From assembly GCF_000003815.2 (NCBI RefSeq), contig NC_049986.1, positions 2,166,696 to 2,230,695 on the forward strand: DNA of 64,000 nucleotides, given 5' to 3'. The notes beneath the pieces were generated by a model. The model was not told where the DNA came from, did not search any database, and worked only from the letters and a program-made list of their open reading frames with translations. Shown one piece after another: positions 25,325 to 34,330 of this stretch. The position numbers and the translations under genes are program-made. Position 1 is the first letter of the stretch; every line of letters begins with the position of its first letter. The stretch comes from Branchiostoma floridae (lineage: Eukaryota > Chordata > Leptocardii > Amphioxiformes > Branchiostomatidae).

Positions 25325-26050
25325 TAGTCCAGGGACTCTTAAATTTGTCAATAAAGAAAAGATATCCAGGTAGTAAGACACACAATATAACAGTTACTCA
25401 AGTAACGGGTACTACTAGTATCAGATATTGGAAACGTCCATACGTTTCAGGTAGAATCCCCTTACTTTCAAACCTACTGATCAACAGATATTACCAAGTG
25501 TCGCTGACTGTATGCCATGTTGTATTGTGTTGTGTTAAGGAAGTGGATGCTACCTGAAACGTCTAATTTTTTTTTCAAAATCTCAGTGCAAGAGAAGAGG
25601 ATTCTTGAAACAACGTTGTAGCTATTTGGTTGTGTGAGAATTAGGTTGCAAGACGTCGACGGTTGTTGCTGGAAAAAAATGTTAGACAAAAATGTATCGG
25701 TTAGAAATGAGATGTGAAAAAGGAAAAGATAATTTTCTTTGACGATTCCATGTAATCTTTTCATGAAGCTCAGATGGGTACAAAGACAATGAAACTTTCA
25801 AAAAATAAATTTCAAGATGTAGTAAATTTTGATGTGATGTCATAAATGAAAGTACTGGGTGTGTAGGAAACTGTAATATCTGAACATTGAAAGTGTATTT
25901 CTGAACTTTGAATATATTGTAAACGGCTACAGTTTCTAGTTCAATTATAGTTGGCAGATGCTCAAATTCTATATTGTAGTAAGGGTCCACCATTCTCCAA
26001 TGGTCAGAAGGAATTTATCAGTGTGAACAGGGATCTACACCCTGATGAGT
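25325..26050. other. Downstream flank of the LRR gene
   Basis: AT-rich sequence containing no supported gene. It is the probable 3' flank of the minus-strand LRR gene, and may include its 3' untranslated region. Confidence 0.35.
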
Positions 26051-26052
26051 TG

Positions 26053-26610
26053 CAGGTTAAGAAGTGTTCCCTACCTCGGTATGTGCCAAGGCCAGTAGGT
26101 GTTAGGCAGTGGACAGGGGGAAGGGACGACCGCCGTGTTGTGTTACGGGTTCCCTCCCCCCGGTATGTCCCACGGCCAGTAGGTGTTAGGCAGTGTGACA
26201 GGGGGAAGGGACGACCGCCGTGTTGTGTTACGGGTTCCCTCCCCCGGTATGTCCCAAGGCCAGTAGGTGTTAGGCAGTGTTACGGATGGAAGTGACTCCC
26301 CCCTTGGTCTCATACCGTTTCCATCCCCCGGTATGTGCCAAGGCCAGTAAGTGTTAGGCAGTGTGACAGGGGGAAGGGACGAGCGCCGTGTTGTGTTACG
26401 GGTTCCCTCCCCCGGTATGTCCCAAGGCCAGTAGGTGTTAGGCAGTGCTACGGATGGAAGTGACTCCCCCCTTGGCCTCATACCGTTTCCATCCCCCGGT
26501 ATGTCCCATGGCCAGTAGGTGTTCGGCAGTGTTACGAGGGGAAGGGACGCACGCCTTGGTGTGATACGGGTTCCATCTCCTGAGACCTCCCAAGGCAAGT
26601 AGGCATCAGG
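26053..26610 (-). repeat. 84-bp coding tandem repeat of the LRR gene, plus one unit past the stop
   Basis: Six to seven units encode variants of LPNTYWPWDIPG followed by 16 variable residues. Two variable types (GDGNGMRPRGESLPSV and GEGTRNTTRRSSLPPV) alternate, giving a 168-bp higher-order period. One more unit lies beyond the stop codon, at 26056-26140. Confidence 0.9.
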
Positions 26611-29139
26611 GAATGTGAGGAAAGCGATATGAGCTTCCGTGACGTTTTGACCACTAGACAAAATCGCATCTGTGGCGTTGACATACGTCCTCAAGCCATG
26701 GCTGGTAGCTTGGAATACCAAAGCAGTCCTACGGGTTCTTATGCTTTGGGCCTCGGGAGCATTTCTATAGAAGTTGTTCACCTGGGTCCTGGTCACTTCA
26801 GCCGACCCATATGCGGCAATGGACCTTCCAGACCGGTGTATGCTGGAAGCGGTCGTGTTATCTCGGAAGGCCCGTCGTCGTCGATCCTGTCGCCTGTTTG
26901 TCACGACATGTAGGGAAAACTCTGCCGCATCAGCATAGAAAGGTATGGGACCGCTATCCTCATCATCTGGGATCTCACTGTAAGTGTGAGGTGGGGCAGG
27001 CATATGGCGCTGTGTAGCGGCTTCCTGGTCTGGTTCTGGTCTGCTCGGGAGAGCAGGCAGGGAGCGCTGTGCAGCGGCTATGTCATCTTGGATCTCACTA
27101 TAAGTCGGTTCGACGGACTGGAGAACTGCCGGCAATGACTTGCAGGAGGCCGCATCATCGGGTGTTTTCCCGAGAGTGCATGCAGGGAGGGACACTGACC
27201 GTACCACACCGGAGATGACGTCATCTGGTATCTCCCAGTATGTGTGGGGGAGACTAGGCAGAGGTCTATGAGCAGTGACTATGTCATCCGGGATCTCGCT
27301 GTAAGTAGGATCGATTGTATCCAGTACAGCGGGCAATGACCTACAGGAGGCTATATCATCAGGAGCCGTATTGCCTGACAATGCAGGGAGGGAGGCCGAC
27401 CTCAGCAAGCCGGGGAAAGCAACGCCAGGTGGGATTACCCAAATGTGTGCATCGTCGCTGGCACTCCCAGCCTCTGCGTTAAGCCTTGCAGAGCGCAACT
27501 TCCATACCAAGACTACAAGGGACGCCACCACAACACTGACCACTGCCGAGACAACAACTGAGATGACAACATGATCTGTTGTCGGAGGCACATCTGGTCC
27601 ATGGGTGGTGCTCACTTGTAGTGTAGAGGTGTGTCTGTGTTCCGAAAATGTGTAGTCCTTCTCTGTGTGCCCAAAGTTGTGTGTCAGGCTGCTGGAGTGG
27701 TCAGTGGTTGTTCCGTAAGTGTATGTCTGGCGTTGTGTCGGATGAATGGTGAAGAACAACTCCGTGTGTTCCTCTTTAGTGATTAGAATGCATGTGATGT
27801 TTTTCATGTCGTCATGAATGGCGTTTGTGTGGGTGGTGTACTCAGTGTTTGTAGGCGTGTTCGTGCCTTGTGTCTGGACAAATGACATGGCAACATCATC
27901 AACGGTTGTATTTCCTGTGGCCATGGAAACCAGCTGGAAGATTATGTTTCCCATCAGACCCACCTTGATGCCGTCACCGTATTCCCAAACCTGCCTGCAC
28001 TGCTCAAGCTTGTCTGGAACCGTGTTGTCATCCAGAGAGCCACCAGTAGCCAAAACAACCAGAGGGGCCTGGATGGAGATGGTGCTCAAAGAGCGATCCA
28101 ACTCACCACACGATATGCCAGGGTTGACACCTTGCACCTTGATTTTACCAGGCCCACTGTCCGATGTATCAACCATCCACCCAAACGAGAGTTCATGACT
28201 ATTCTGTTTCACACAGAAAATGAACTTTGGCACCCCAACCATCATTGTCACTGCCTTCCTGAAGAAATTTGCTAGCCGATTCAGGCTCCATTTCATGCTA
28301 TGCGGCTTTGCAACATGGACAGAAGACAACACGCCACTGCTGACGCGCAGGTTCAATAACGTATATTGCCCTACCAACACTTTTTCATCCAAGCATGACA
28401 GATCATTGTCGCGCAGATCTAACCAGGACAGTTTCAGATGGTGGAACGACGCTGGGGAAATGCTATTGATTGCATTCGAGCTTAGATCCAAGGCCATCCC
28501 ATATCTCGGCTTAAGGAGCCAGGGGGGATCTACAACCTGTAACAGGTTGTTCTCTAGATCCAAACCACGAAGGTTCTTCAGGTGCACGAAGCTCCTTGGA
28601 TCTATCTGCTTGATGTTGTTGTTGGACAAAATCAGCACAAGGAGCTTCTCCAAGCCAGTAAACCAGGCCTGCTTGACATGTGACAACCTGTTAGAATCTA
28701 AGGACAGTTTCCTGAGACTGGAAAACCCAGCGAAGGTGTTGTTGTCCACGTCAGTGATGTCTGCATCTATCAGAGCCAAAGAACTATGCAACTCCGCATG
28801 CTCAAGCTGTGCCAGTTTCATGGCCGACAGGACATGGAATGGGTATCCTCTTATTGCCACATTATCGACCTCAGCAATAAGAGGGGACAGGCTTCTGGAG
28901 GTATCAACCCCATCCACTGCACTGCAGAAGACACATGTATGTGTACCAGAGGTCATACCGTCAATTGGTTTTAGCTCGCCTTTGATAGGCGAGCACTTCC
29001 TCCATCCAGCTACCTCACACTGAGTATCACGCAGACCATTTGCAGCTGCATAGGCAGCTACCCAGAGAAGCAAGAACAACAAAGCTGTGTTCTCCTTCGC
29101 ACCGCCTCTCACACACATTCCAGCTGTATATCCCAGCAT
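26143..29139 (-). CDS. Leucine-rich-repeat single-pass membrane protein with C-terminal tandem repeats
   Basis: One uninterrupted 998-codon frame. Residues 15-34 form a signal peptide (ALLFLLLWVAAYAAA). A Cys-containing N-terminal segment (residues 41-72) is followed by about five or six LRRs (residues 115-260), including LRKLSLDSNRLSHV, LLVLILSNNNIKQI, LRGLDLENNLL and LSWLDLRDNDLSCL. Next come an extracellular region of unknown fold and a Thr/His-rich stalk (about 425-520), then one transmembrane helix (523-547) closed by WKLRS. The cytoplasmic part has several TYSEIPDD or TYWEIPDD motifs (Y-x-x-I, possible phosphotyrosine docking sites), an RRQDRRRR cluster, and five to six copies of a 28-residue repeat containing LPNTYWPWDIPG. 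It resembles LRR receptors of innate immunity or adhesion in its extracellular layout but has no TIR or kinase domain. Ligand and function are unknown. A donor-like CTACAG|GTAAGT lies just upstream of the chosen Met, so the true start could be the next Met. Confidence 0.88.
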   Translation of the reverse strand: MLGYTAGMCVRGGAKENTALLFLLLWVAAYAAANGLRDTQCEVAGWRKCSPIKGELKPIDGMTSGTHTCVFCSAVDGVDTSRSLSPLIAEVDNVAIRGYPFHVLSAMKLAQLEHAELHSSLALIDADITDVDNNTFAGFSSLRKLSLDSNRLSHVKQAWFTGLEKLLVLILSNNNIKQIDPRSFVHLKNLRGLDLENNLLQVVDPPWLLKPRYGMALDLSSNAINSISPASFHHLKLSWLDLRDNDLSCLDEKVLVGQYTLLNLRVSSGVLSSVHVAKPHSMKWSLNRLANFFRKAVTMMVGVPKFIFCVKQNSHELSFGWMVDTSDSGPGKIKVQGVNPGISCGELDRSLSTISIQAPLVVLATGGSLDDNTVPDKLEQCRQVWEYGDGIKVGLMGNIIFQLVSMATGNTTVDDVAMSFVQTQGTNTPTNTEYTTHTNAIHDDMKNITCILITKEEHTELFFTIHPTQRQTYTYGTTTDHSSSLTHNFGHTEKDYTFSEHRHTSTLQVSTTHGPDVPPTTDHVVISVVVSAVVSVVVASLVVLVWKLRSARLNAEAGSASDDAHIWVIPPGVAFPGLLRSASLPALSGNTAPDDIASCRSLPAVLDTIDPTYSEIPDDIVTAHRPLPSLPHTYWEIPDDVISGVVRSVSLPACTLGKTPDDAASCKSLPAVLQSVEPTYSEIQDDIAAAQRSLPALPSRPEPDQEAATQRHMPAPPHTYSEIPDDEDSGPIPFYADAAEFSLHVVTNRRQDRRRRAFRDNTTASSIHRSGRSIAAYGSAEVTRTQVNNFYRNAPEAQSIRTRRTALVFQATSHGLRTYVNATDAILSSGQNVTEAHIAFLTFPDAYLPWEVSGDGTRITPRRASLPLVTLPNTYWPWDIPGDGNGMRPRGESLPSVALPNTYWPWDIPGEGTRNTTRRSSLPPVTLPNTYWPWHIPGDGNGMRPRGESLPSVTLPNTYWPWDIPGEGTRNTTRRSSLPPVTLPNTYWPWDIPGGGNP

Positions 29140-29302
29140 TTTTCAGATATACTCAGATATATCACTTACCTGTAGTTTGTGTACACGATGCCGACGAGCT
29201 GTGGACTCCTCCACCGTTTTCAGTACCCAACTAGATTTACGCCCCCGATGCGACGACGTCTATGGCTACAGTGCGTTTATTTGATAGTGGGTCGACCCGG
29301 TA

Positions 29303-29412
29303 GTTTTATGTTTATATGAATTTAAAGCACCAGAAGGAATGCGCATGCTTTTTTGTACAATATTATCATGAGCGCTGGCAAATCTATCATTTGCCAGAAG
29401 AATGCTTACTTT
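29303..29412. repeat. About 105-bp AGTTTTATGTTTATATGAATTT repeat
   Basis: Unit with GTTTTATGTTTATATGAATT, AGCACC-GAA, TTTTTGTACAATATTAT and AAGCGCTG, ending in a CCAGAAGAA-like string. Further copies lie at 30506-30660 and as a short tandem array at 31815-32055. Confidence 0.75.
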
Positions 29413-29414
29413 TT

Positions 29415-29460
29415 ACCTCCATGATATGTCATGGAGGTTATATTTTACCCAGCGTTTGTG

Positions 29461-29504
<44 letters not shown>

Positions 29505-30500
29505 AACAAGATAACTCAAAAAAGGCTGGATGGATTAGTTTCATACTTGGTGTGTTGGTGGGGTGCAATGAAAGATGGAAGTGATTAGATTTTGGGCCCC
29601 CTAGCGGCTTCCCTTGGTACTGCAGCGCAACTTTCGGTTTTGCTATCTCGTGTTCTGACCACGCTATGGTCACGATTTTTGAGTGTTAGATAGCTCTTGT
29701 GCTCAGGAATAAGTGACATAAGTTTGGGCCCCCTACCGACTAGGTTTGGGATAGCAGGGGCATTTTTGTCAAAAACTTCTGAAGAGGATAACTCAAGAAG
29801 GGAACAATGGATTTTCATGATTTTGGGTATGTAGGTACCTTAGACAATGTTGTACAAGATAAGATACTTATTATGCAAATTAAGAGTACATTTGCATAAT
29901 TAATGAGAATATTCTATCATAGCAGTTTTTTCAATGTATCTCTTGTCCCGGACATAATATAGTCTTGACATTTGGGTGGTAGATAGCTTGCAGTGTCATG
30001 ACAAAGTGGGGCAGATTTCAGCCCCCTAACATGTACACTCGGAACTGCAGGGGCGTTTTTGTCAAGACATTCCAAAGAGGATAACTGCAGAAAGGATTGA
30101 CGGATTGGCATCATTTTAGGGGTGCAGGTATCTTAGGCAAAGGTGTTCATAATGATATACATGTTATGCAAATGAGGACCTTATTTGCATAATTAATGAG
30201 GAAATTGTATAATACCATTATCAGCAATAACTGGACTTCAATAAATGTAACACTTATTAATTACGATAAATGAAATATAAGCAGATACCAAATATGGTAA
30301 TGAGAAACTTATTTGCATAATTTATGTAAAAATTGCAAAGCCGCTTTATGTCTAATGATTGGAATTTTATACTTAGCTTGTGACATGTGTACGTTAGTCA
30401 ATGATAAACAACACCACGCATTAATTATGTTAATGTGTTAGTCAATTGCAGGAAATTTACAAAAGCTCTCAATTTTCATGGAGGTATGAGGTCGCCGAAC
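29415..30500 (+). repeat. Copy 1 of the ACCTCCATGA-ended interspersed repeat
   Basis: Runs from TTTACCTCCATGATATGTCA through a (GTCT)n tract (29459-29504) to AATTTTCATGGAGGTATGAG and GAACTCTAGT. Internal direct sub-blocks with TATGCAAATTA motifs are visible. Copy 2 is at 32061-32945 and copy 3 is partial at 54455-54863, with inverted scraps at 8823 and 9674-10277. No coding sequence and no target duplication established. It is probably a non-autonomous element. Confidence 0.75.
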
Positions 30501-30505
30501 TCTAG

Positions 30506-30660
30506 TTTGTTTTATGTTTATATGGATTTAGGGCACCGAAGGGCTTTTTTGTATGATATTATTGCAAGCGCTGGAAAATCTATCATTTTCCATACGAATC
30601 AATACTTAGTTTCATGTTTATATGATTATATAGCACCGAAATAGAATGCTTTTTATCTTC
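30506..30660. repeat. Further copies of the 105-bp repeat
   Basis: One full and one partial unit of the GTTTTATGTTTATATG family immediately follow copy 1 of the larger repeat. They mirror the arrangement before copy 2 and suggest that the two are linked parts of one longer element. Confidence 0.65.
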
Positions 30661-31814
30661 ACCAAGACGATTATGTTTTCAGTTGTGCTAAAGTGGAACA
30701 GCTGTGTTGTGGGTGTGCATGTAGCATAACTCAAAATGCTGTGGATAGATCTTCATGATATCTAGCATTTGAGTAGCGGTTGCAATAAAGAAGGTGCACT
30801 TCGAAAACTGCAGTGGGGGGGGGGAGGCAAAGTTGAAGGTGAAACTGTCCCTAAGTGCGACGTTCACACTTTTTTTAAGTGGATATGTCTTGGGGCAGGG
30901 TGGGAGTGTAGTAACATTGGGCCCCCGGTGGATTGTTTAAAACTGTATTGGGCGGTTTTAATGGTTTTGTTTTGAAGGGAATGATTTGAGCAGATGGTGC
31001 TGGATGTGTATTGTTCCTAGTATGCACATACCTTATGTGATGATTGATACCAGGAAATGTACAGTATAAAGATATGGAGTATAATCAAAAAAATTATGAT
31101 AAGGAAAAGGAGTAATTTCCTTTATAGTTAGATATCGACCACTTTTCTGTGACACTTAGAGCTTTTCTCGTTGTGTGTTAGATGACAACAACTAGAAAGG
31201 CCGACATTTGCTTGGGTTCAAATACAGCATATTCATATTTCAGTCATACCCATTCCCACGCAACATTGGACTGTTCCAAGTCACCCCTGCGCAAAAATGG
31301 AACATTTTTACAGTAAGTTATCCCCAAAAGGGAACTAATATTCCGACTTGATTCCAGGTCAAAACGGAGCTTGCCCAATATCTTTTGGGCCCACATCGAA
31401 GAATACTAGTGTACTCTTCCATAGGAGCTCCTATGCATAACTAATATTGGTTACTAGAACCGCGGCAGCTCAAATTTATCAAAAATATATGCTCCTATGT
31501 GTGCAGTTGGCCGATGACAAAAGCTAAAAAAAAATACTAATATTTTTTGTTATTTTTTACTGCACGTTGTTTATCAAAAATGACAATATCGATTACCAAC
31601 AGAGAATTTGACATTTCTGTTGGAAATAAGGATCTTAACGTTAATGAATGAAAAAAAATATCAGTAATGAAAGTTTTTATTTGCAAAGATATGGGTTCTT
31701 TACATGTGGAACATGTTCGTACAATATCATTGGAAGCGCTTGCGTATTTTTGCCAGAACAAAATACGTAGTGTTCTGTCTTTTCGAAATTAGAGCACCAG
31801 AAGAACGCCTAATA
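30661..31814. other. Intergenic DNA
   Basis: No gene seen. It contains the 31187-31315 dispersed repeat listed separately and AT-rich sequence. Confidence 0.35.
31187..31315. repeat. Dispersed repeat, inverted partner at 45650-45763
   Basis: Contains CTAGAAAGGCCGACATTTGC and CCCACGCAACATTGGACTGT followed by TCCAAGTCACCCCTGCGCAAAAATGG. The reverse complement is found at 45650-45763 inside the 6.9-kb CACTG-ended element. Family unknown. Confidence 0.8.
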
Positions 31815-32055
31815 AGTTTTATGTTTAGATGAATATATAGCACCGAAAAGGAATATCTTTGTACAATATTATTGCAAGCGCAGCCAAATCCATTATTTGC
31901 CAGAAGAAAGACTACTTAGTTTTATGTTTATATGAATTTAGAGCAACAGAAATGAATGTTTTTTTGTACAATATTATTACAAGCGCTGCCAGACCTATCG
32001 TTTTCCAGAGCAATTAATTTTATGTTTATATGAATTTAGAGCACCAAAAAGGAAT
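31815..32055. repeat. Tandem array of the 105-bp repeat
   Basis: About two and a half units of the GTTTTATGTTTATATG family directly precede copy 2 of the larger repeat, as the single unit at 29303 precedes copy 1. Confidence 0.75.
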
Positions 32056-32060
32056 GCTTT

Positions 32061-32945
32061 TTACCTCCAAGATATGTCATGGCGGTTATGTTTTCATTAG
32101 CGTTTGACTGTGAACAAGATAACTCAAGAACGGCTTGATGGATTGATTTCATACTTGGTGTGTTGGTAGGGTGTGATAAAAGCTGGAAATGATTAGATTT
32201 TGGGCTCCGTAGCTAGCGGCTTCCCTTAGTATTGCAGCGCAACTTCCAATCTTGCCATCTCATGCTCTGAACAAGCTATGGTAACGAACGTTGAGAATTA
32301 TATAGCTCTAGTGCCCACATGACATAAGTTCGGGCCCCCTAGCGACTAGTTTTTGGATAGCAGTAGCAGTTTTATAACAAAAACTTCTGAAGAGGATAAC
32401 TCAGGAAGGGAACAACGAATTGTCATGATTTTTTGTATGTAGGTACCTTAGACAATGTTGTACAAAATGAAATACTTATTATGCAAAATAAGAATACATT
32501 TAATGAGCATATTCTATCATAGCAGTTTTTCTATGTATCTCTTGTCCCGGACGTTATATGGTCTTGACATTTGGGTGGTAGACAGTTTTTAGTGTCATGA
32601 CAAAGTGGGGCAAGTTTCAGCCCCCTAACATTTAATTTTGGAACTGCAGGGGGGGGGTGTCTAGACATTCCATGAGGAATTGTATAATTCCATTGTTTGT
32701 AATGACTGGACTTCCATAAATGTAACTCTTGTTACTTATGATAGGTAGAATATGAGCAGATACCAAATATGGTAATGATGAACTTATTTGCATGATTTAT
32801 GTCAAAATTGCAAGACCGCTTTATGATTTATAATGGGAATTTCATAATTGTGACATGTGTACGTTAGTCAATGATGAACAGCATGATGCATAAATCATGT
32901 TAATGCATTAATCAATTGCATGAAATTTACAAAAGCTCTAAATAT
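32061..32945 (+). repeat. Copy 2 of the ACCTCCATGA-ended repeat, truncated
   Basis: Collinear with 29425-30480 with small indels. It stops at AAAAGCTCTAAATATT, exactly where the RTE-like LINE tail begins, and so lacks the expected CATGGAGGTATGAGG end. The LINE may have inserted there. Confidence 0.75.
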
Positions 32946-33568
32946 TAGACCTTAGACCTTAGACCCTCCCGCAACACTGTTGCATTGGTCGACTCGTAGA
33001 GCATACTTCCTCCAAAGGTTGCGGTCTTTCGTAGCTACTGCCATGCTTCCCATGCTGTTTAGACCCATTTTCCTTCCATCATCTAAGACTGTCCGTCTTA
33101 GTGTAGTTTTAGGCCTGCCCCTGGGGCGGGTGCCCTTAGGAACCCATGACATGGCTGTTTTTGTTGTTCTTCTGTCGGAAAGGCGCCATACATGTCCGAC
33201 AAATCTCAATCTTCTTTTTATGACTGTCTCATTGGCTAGAGGCACCATAGCTCTTTGCATGAGCTCTTCATTTGTGACGTGGTCACGCCAGGAGATGCCT
33301 AGGATTGTCCTAAGGCATTTACGTTGGAAGGTATCGAGTGATTTTGTTATCTCTGCTGTGCTTTTCCAAGATTCACACGCATAGGTGGCTATTGGCATCA
33401 CAATAGTCTGGAATAACTTTAACTTTAACGGTACGCTGAATTGCTTGGATAGCCAGAATTTTCTCAGGTATTGCCAGATACCAGTATCTTTGCCAAGCCT
33501 GGATTTGACGTCTTCTTCTGTGCCAGCGAACATTGTAATAATTCTGCCTAGGTATGTACATTTGTCAA
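32946..33568 (-). pseudogene. RTE-like LINE, 3' part of ORF2 and tail
   Basis: Minus-strand frame DKCTYLGRIITMFAGTEEDV through LKLFQTIVMPIATYACESW and FQRKCLRTILGISWRDHVTN to GRPKTTLRRTVLDD and a stop at 32952. This is the C-terminal part of a LINE reverse transcriptase plus the zinc-finger-less tail seen in RTE/BovB-type elements. The 3' end carries a short TTAGACC tandem tail (32948-32968), typical of RTE elements. The reading frame is cut at 33568 by the LTR element and resumes at 50701. The open frame to the right of 33568 is LTR sequence, not LINE. Confidence 0.85.
33565..33568. other. Left target-site duplication TCAA
   Basis: TCAA directly abuts the left LTR and recurs directly after the right LTR at 50701-50704. 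Deleting the element and one copy restores the LINE codons for EYVDKCTYLG. Confidence 0.9.
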
Positions 33569-33809
33569 TGTCACGAGGTGATATCGTGATCACTCTGTGA
33601 TCACCCCTGGTGTGGGGAGTGTCACCCGAGTAATTGGGAGCAGATGTACAGGGGTTTGAGAAGGGACACGTATGAGGGTAGGGGATTCCAGCTAGAGACG
33701 CCGACAGGGTAGGACGTGCCCACATTGTCCTGAATAAAGGTTATCATCTCCGCAACATCATGCCTCTGTCCTGATCCTTGACTTGACTCACTACCATGCC
33801 ACCGTGACA
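33569..33809 (+). repeat. Left (5') LTR, 241 bp
   Basis: Starts TGTCACGAGGTGATATCG and ends CTACCATGCCACCGTGACA. The ends form a short perfect inverted repeat (TGTCAC/GTGACA). Polyadenylation signal AATAAA at 33733-33738. No difference from the right LTR was found by eye. Confidence 0.9.
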
Positions 33810-33811
33810 TC

Positions 33812-33828
33812 TGGTAGTACGGCTGGGG
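33812..33828 (+). promoter_or_regulatory. Candidate primer-binding site
   Basis: TGGTAGTACGGCTGGGG starts two bases after the left LTR. It begins with TGG, complementary to a tRNA CCA end. I could not assign the tRNA. Confidence 0.5.
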
Positions 33829-34330
33829 TGAGTCAAGTTCAACGGACGGGACAGTACCAAATCCCTCCTTCCTTCGCTCTCCATCCGGGTTAAGGTGTGG
33901 GGAAAATGCCGGGGCCCCTTTGCTTCCCCCTCACGCCGTCTTCCCCTTTCCCCCGTTACCAGACTCTTGCCCCCCCTAACATTCTCCAATACTCACATCT
34001 TACTCTACATTCTCCAATACTCACATCTTACTCTTTTCACCCCCTCTTTTCACCCCCTCTTTCCTCCCCTCCCCTTTCTCCCCGTTTCTAATGCTACTGT
34101 CCCCCCCCTCGCCTCTTGCTGGGTTTTAAGGTTGATCCTCGGTGTATGGGAAAAAACTTTCGGACACTGTATAAAACTTCATTCTGTGTTTATTACTTAA
34201 CCCCCGTCACTGTAACACACTTTTCAACATTGTAACACTGAAAACAACTCTGTAACATCTTCCTTAAATTACTCTGTTTTAGCAGGGTGACCGACCGTCA
34301 CCGGTATCGAGACCTACTAATGTGTGCAGT
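33829..34330. other. Junction between LTR leader and DIRS-type 3' end
   Basis: Pyrimidine-rich on the plus strand, with a 27-bp duplication (ATTCTCCAATACTCACATCT at 33981 and 34010). On the minus strand TAATAAA near 34192 could terminate the DIRS-type transcript. The exact border between the two elements was not found. Confidence 0.45.

Noticed and set aside
25104-25327. Met-Ala-Lys repeat peptides
   Set aside because: AAAATGGCCGCC minisatellite, open in several frames.
28220-29023. 267-residue plus-strand frame
   Set aside because: Antisense shadow of the LRR gene, whose own frame shows signal peptide, LRRs and a membrane helix.
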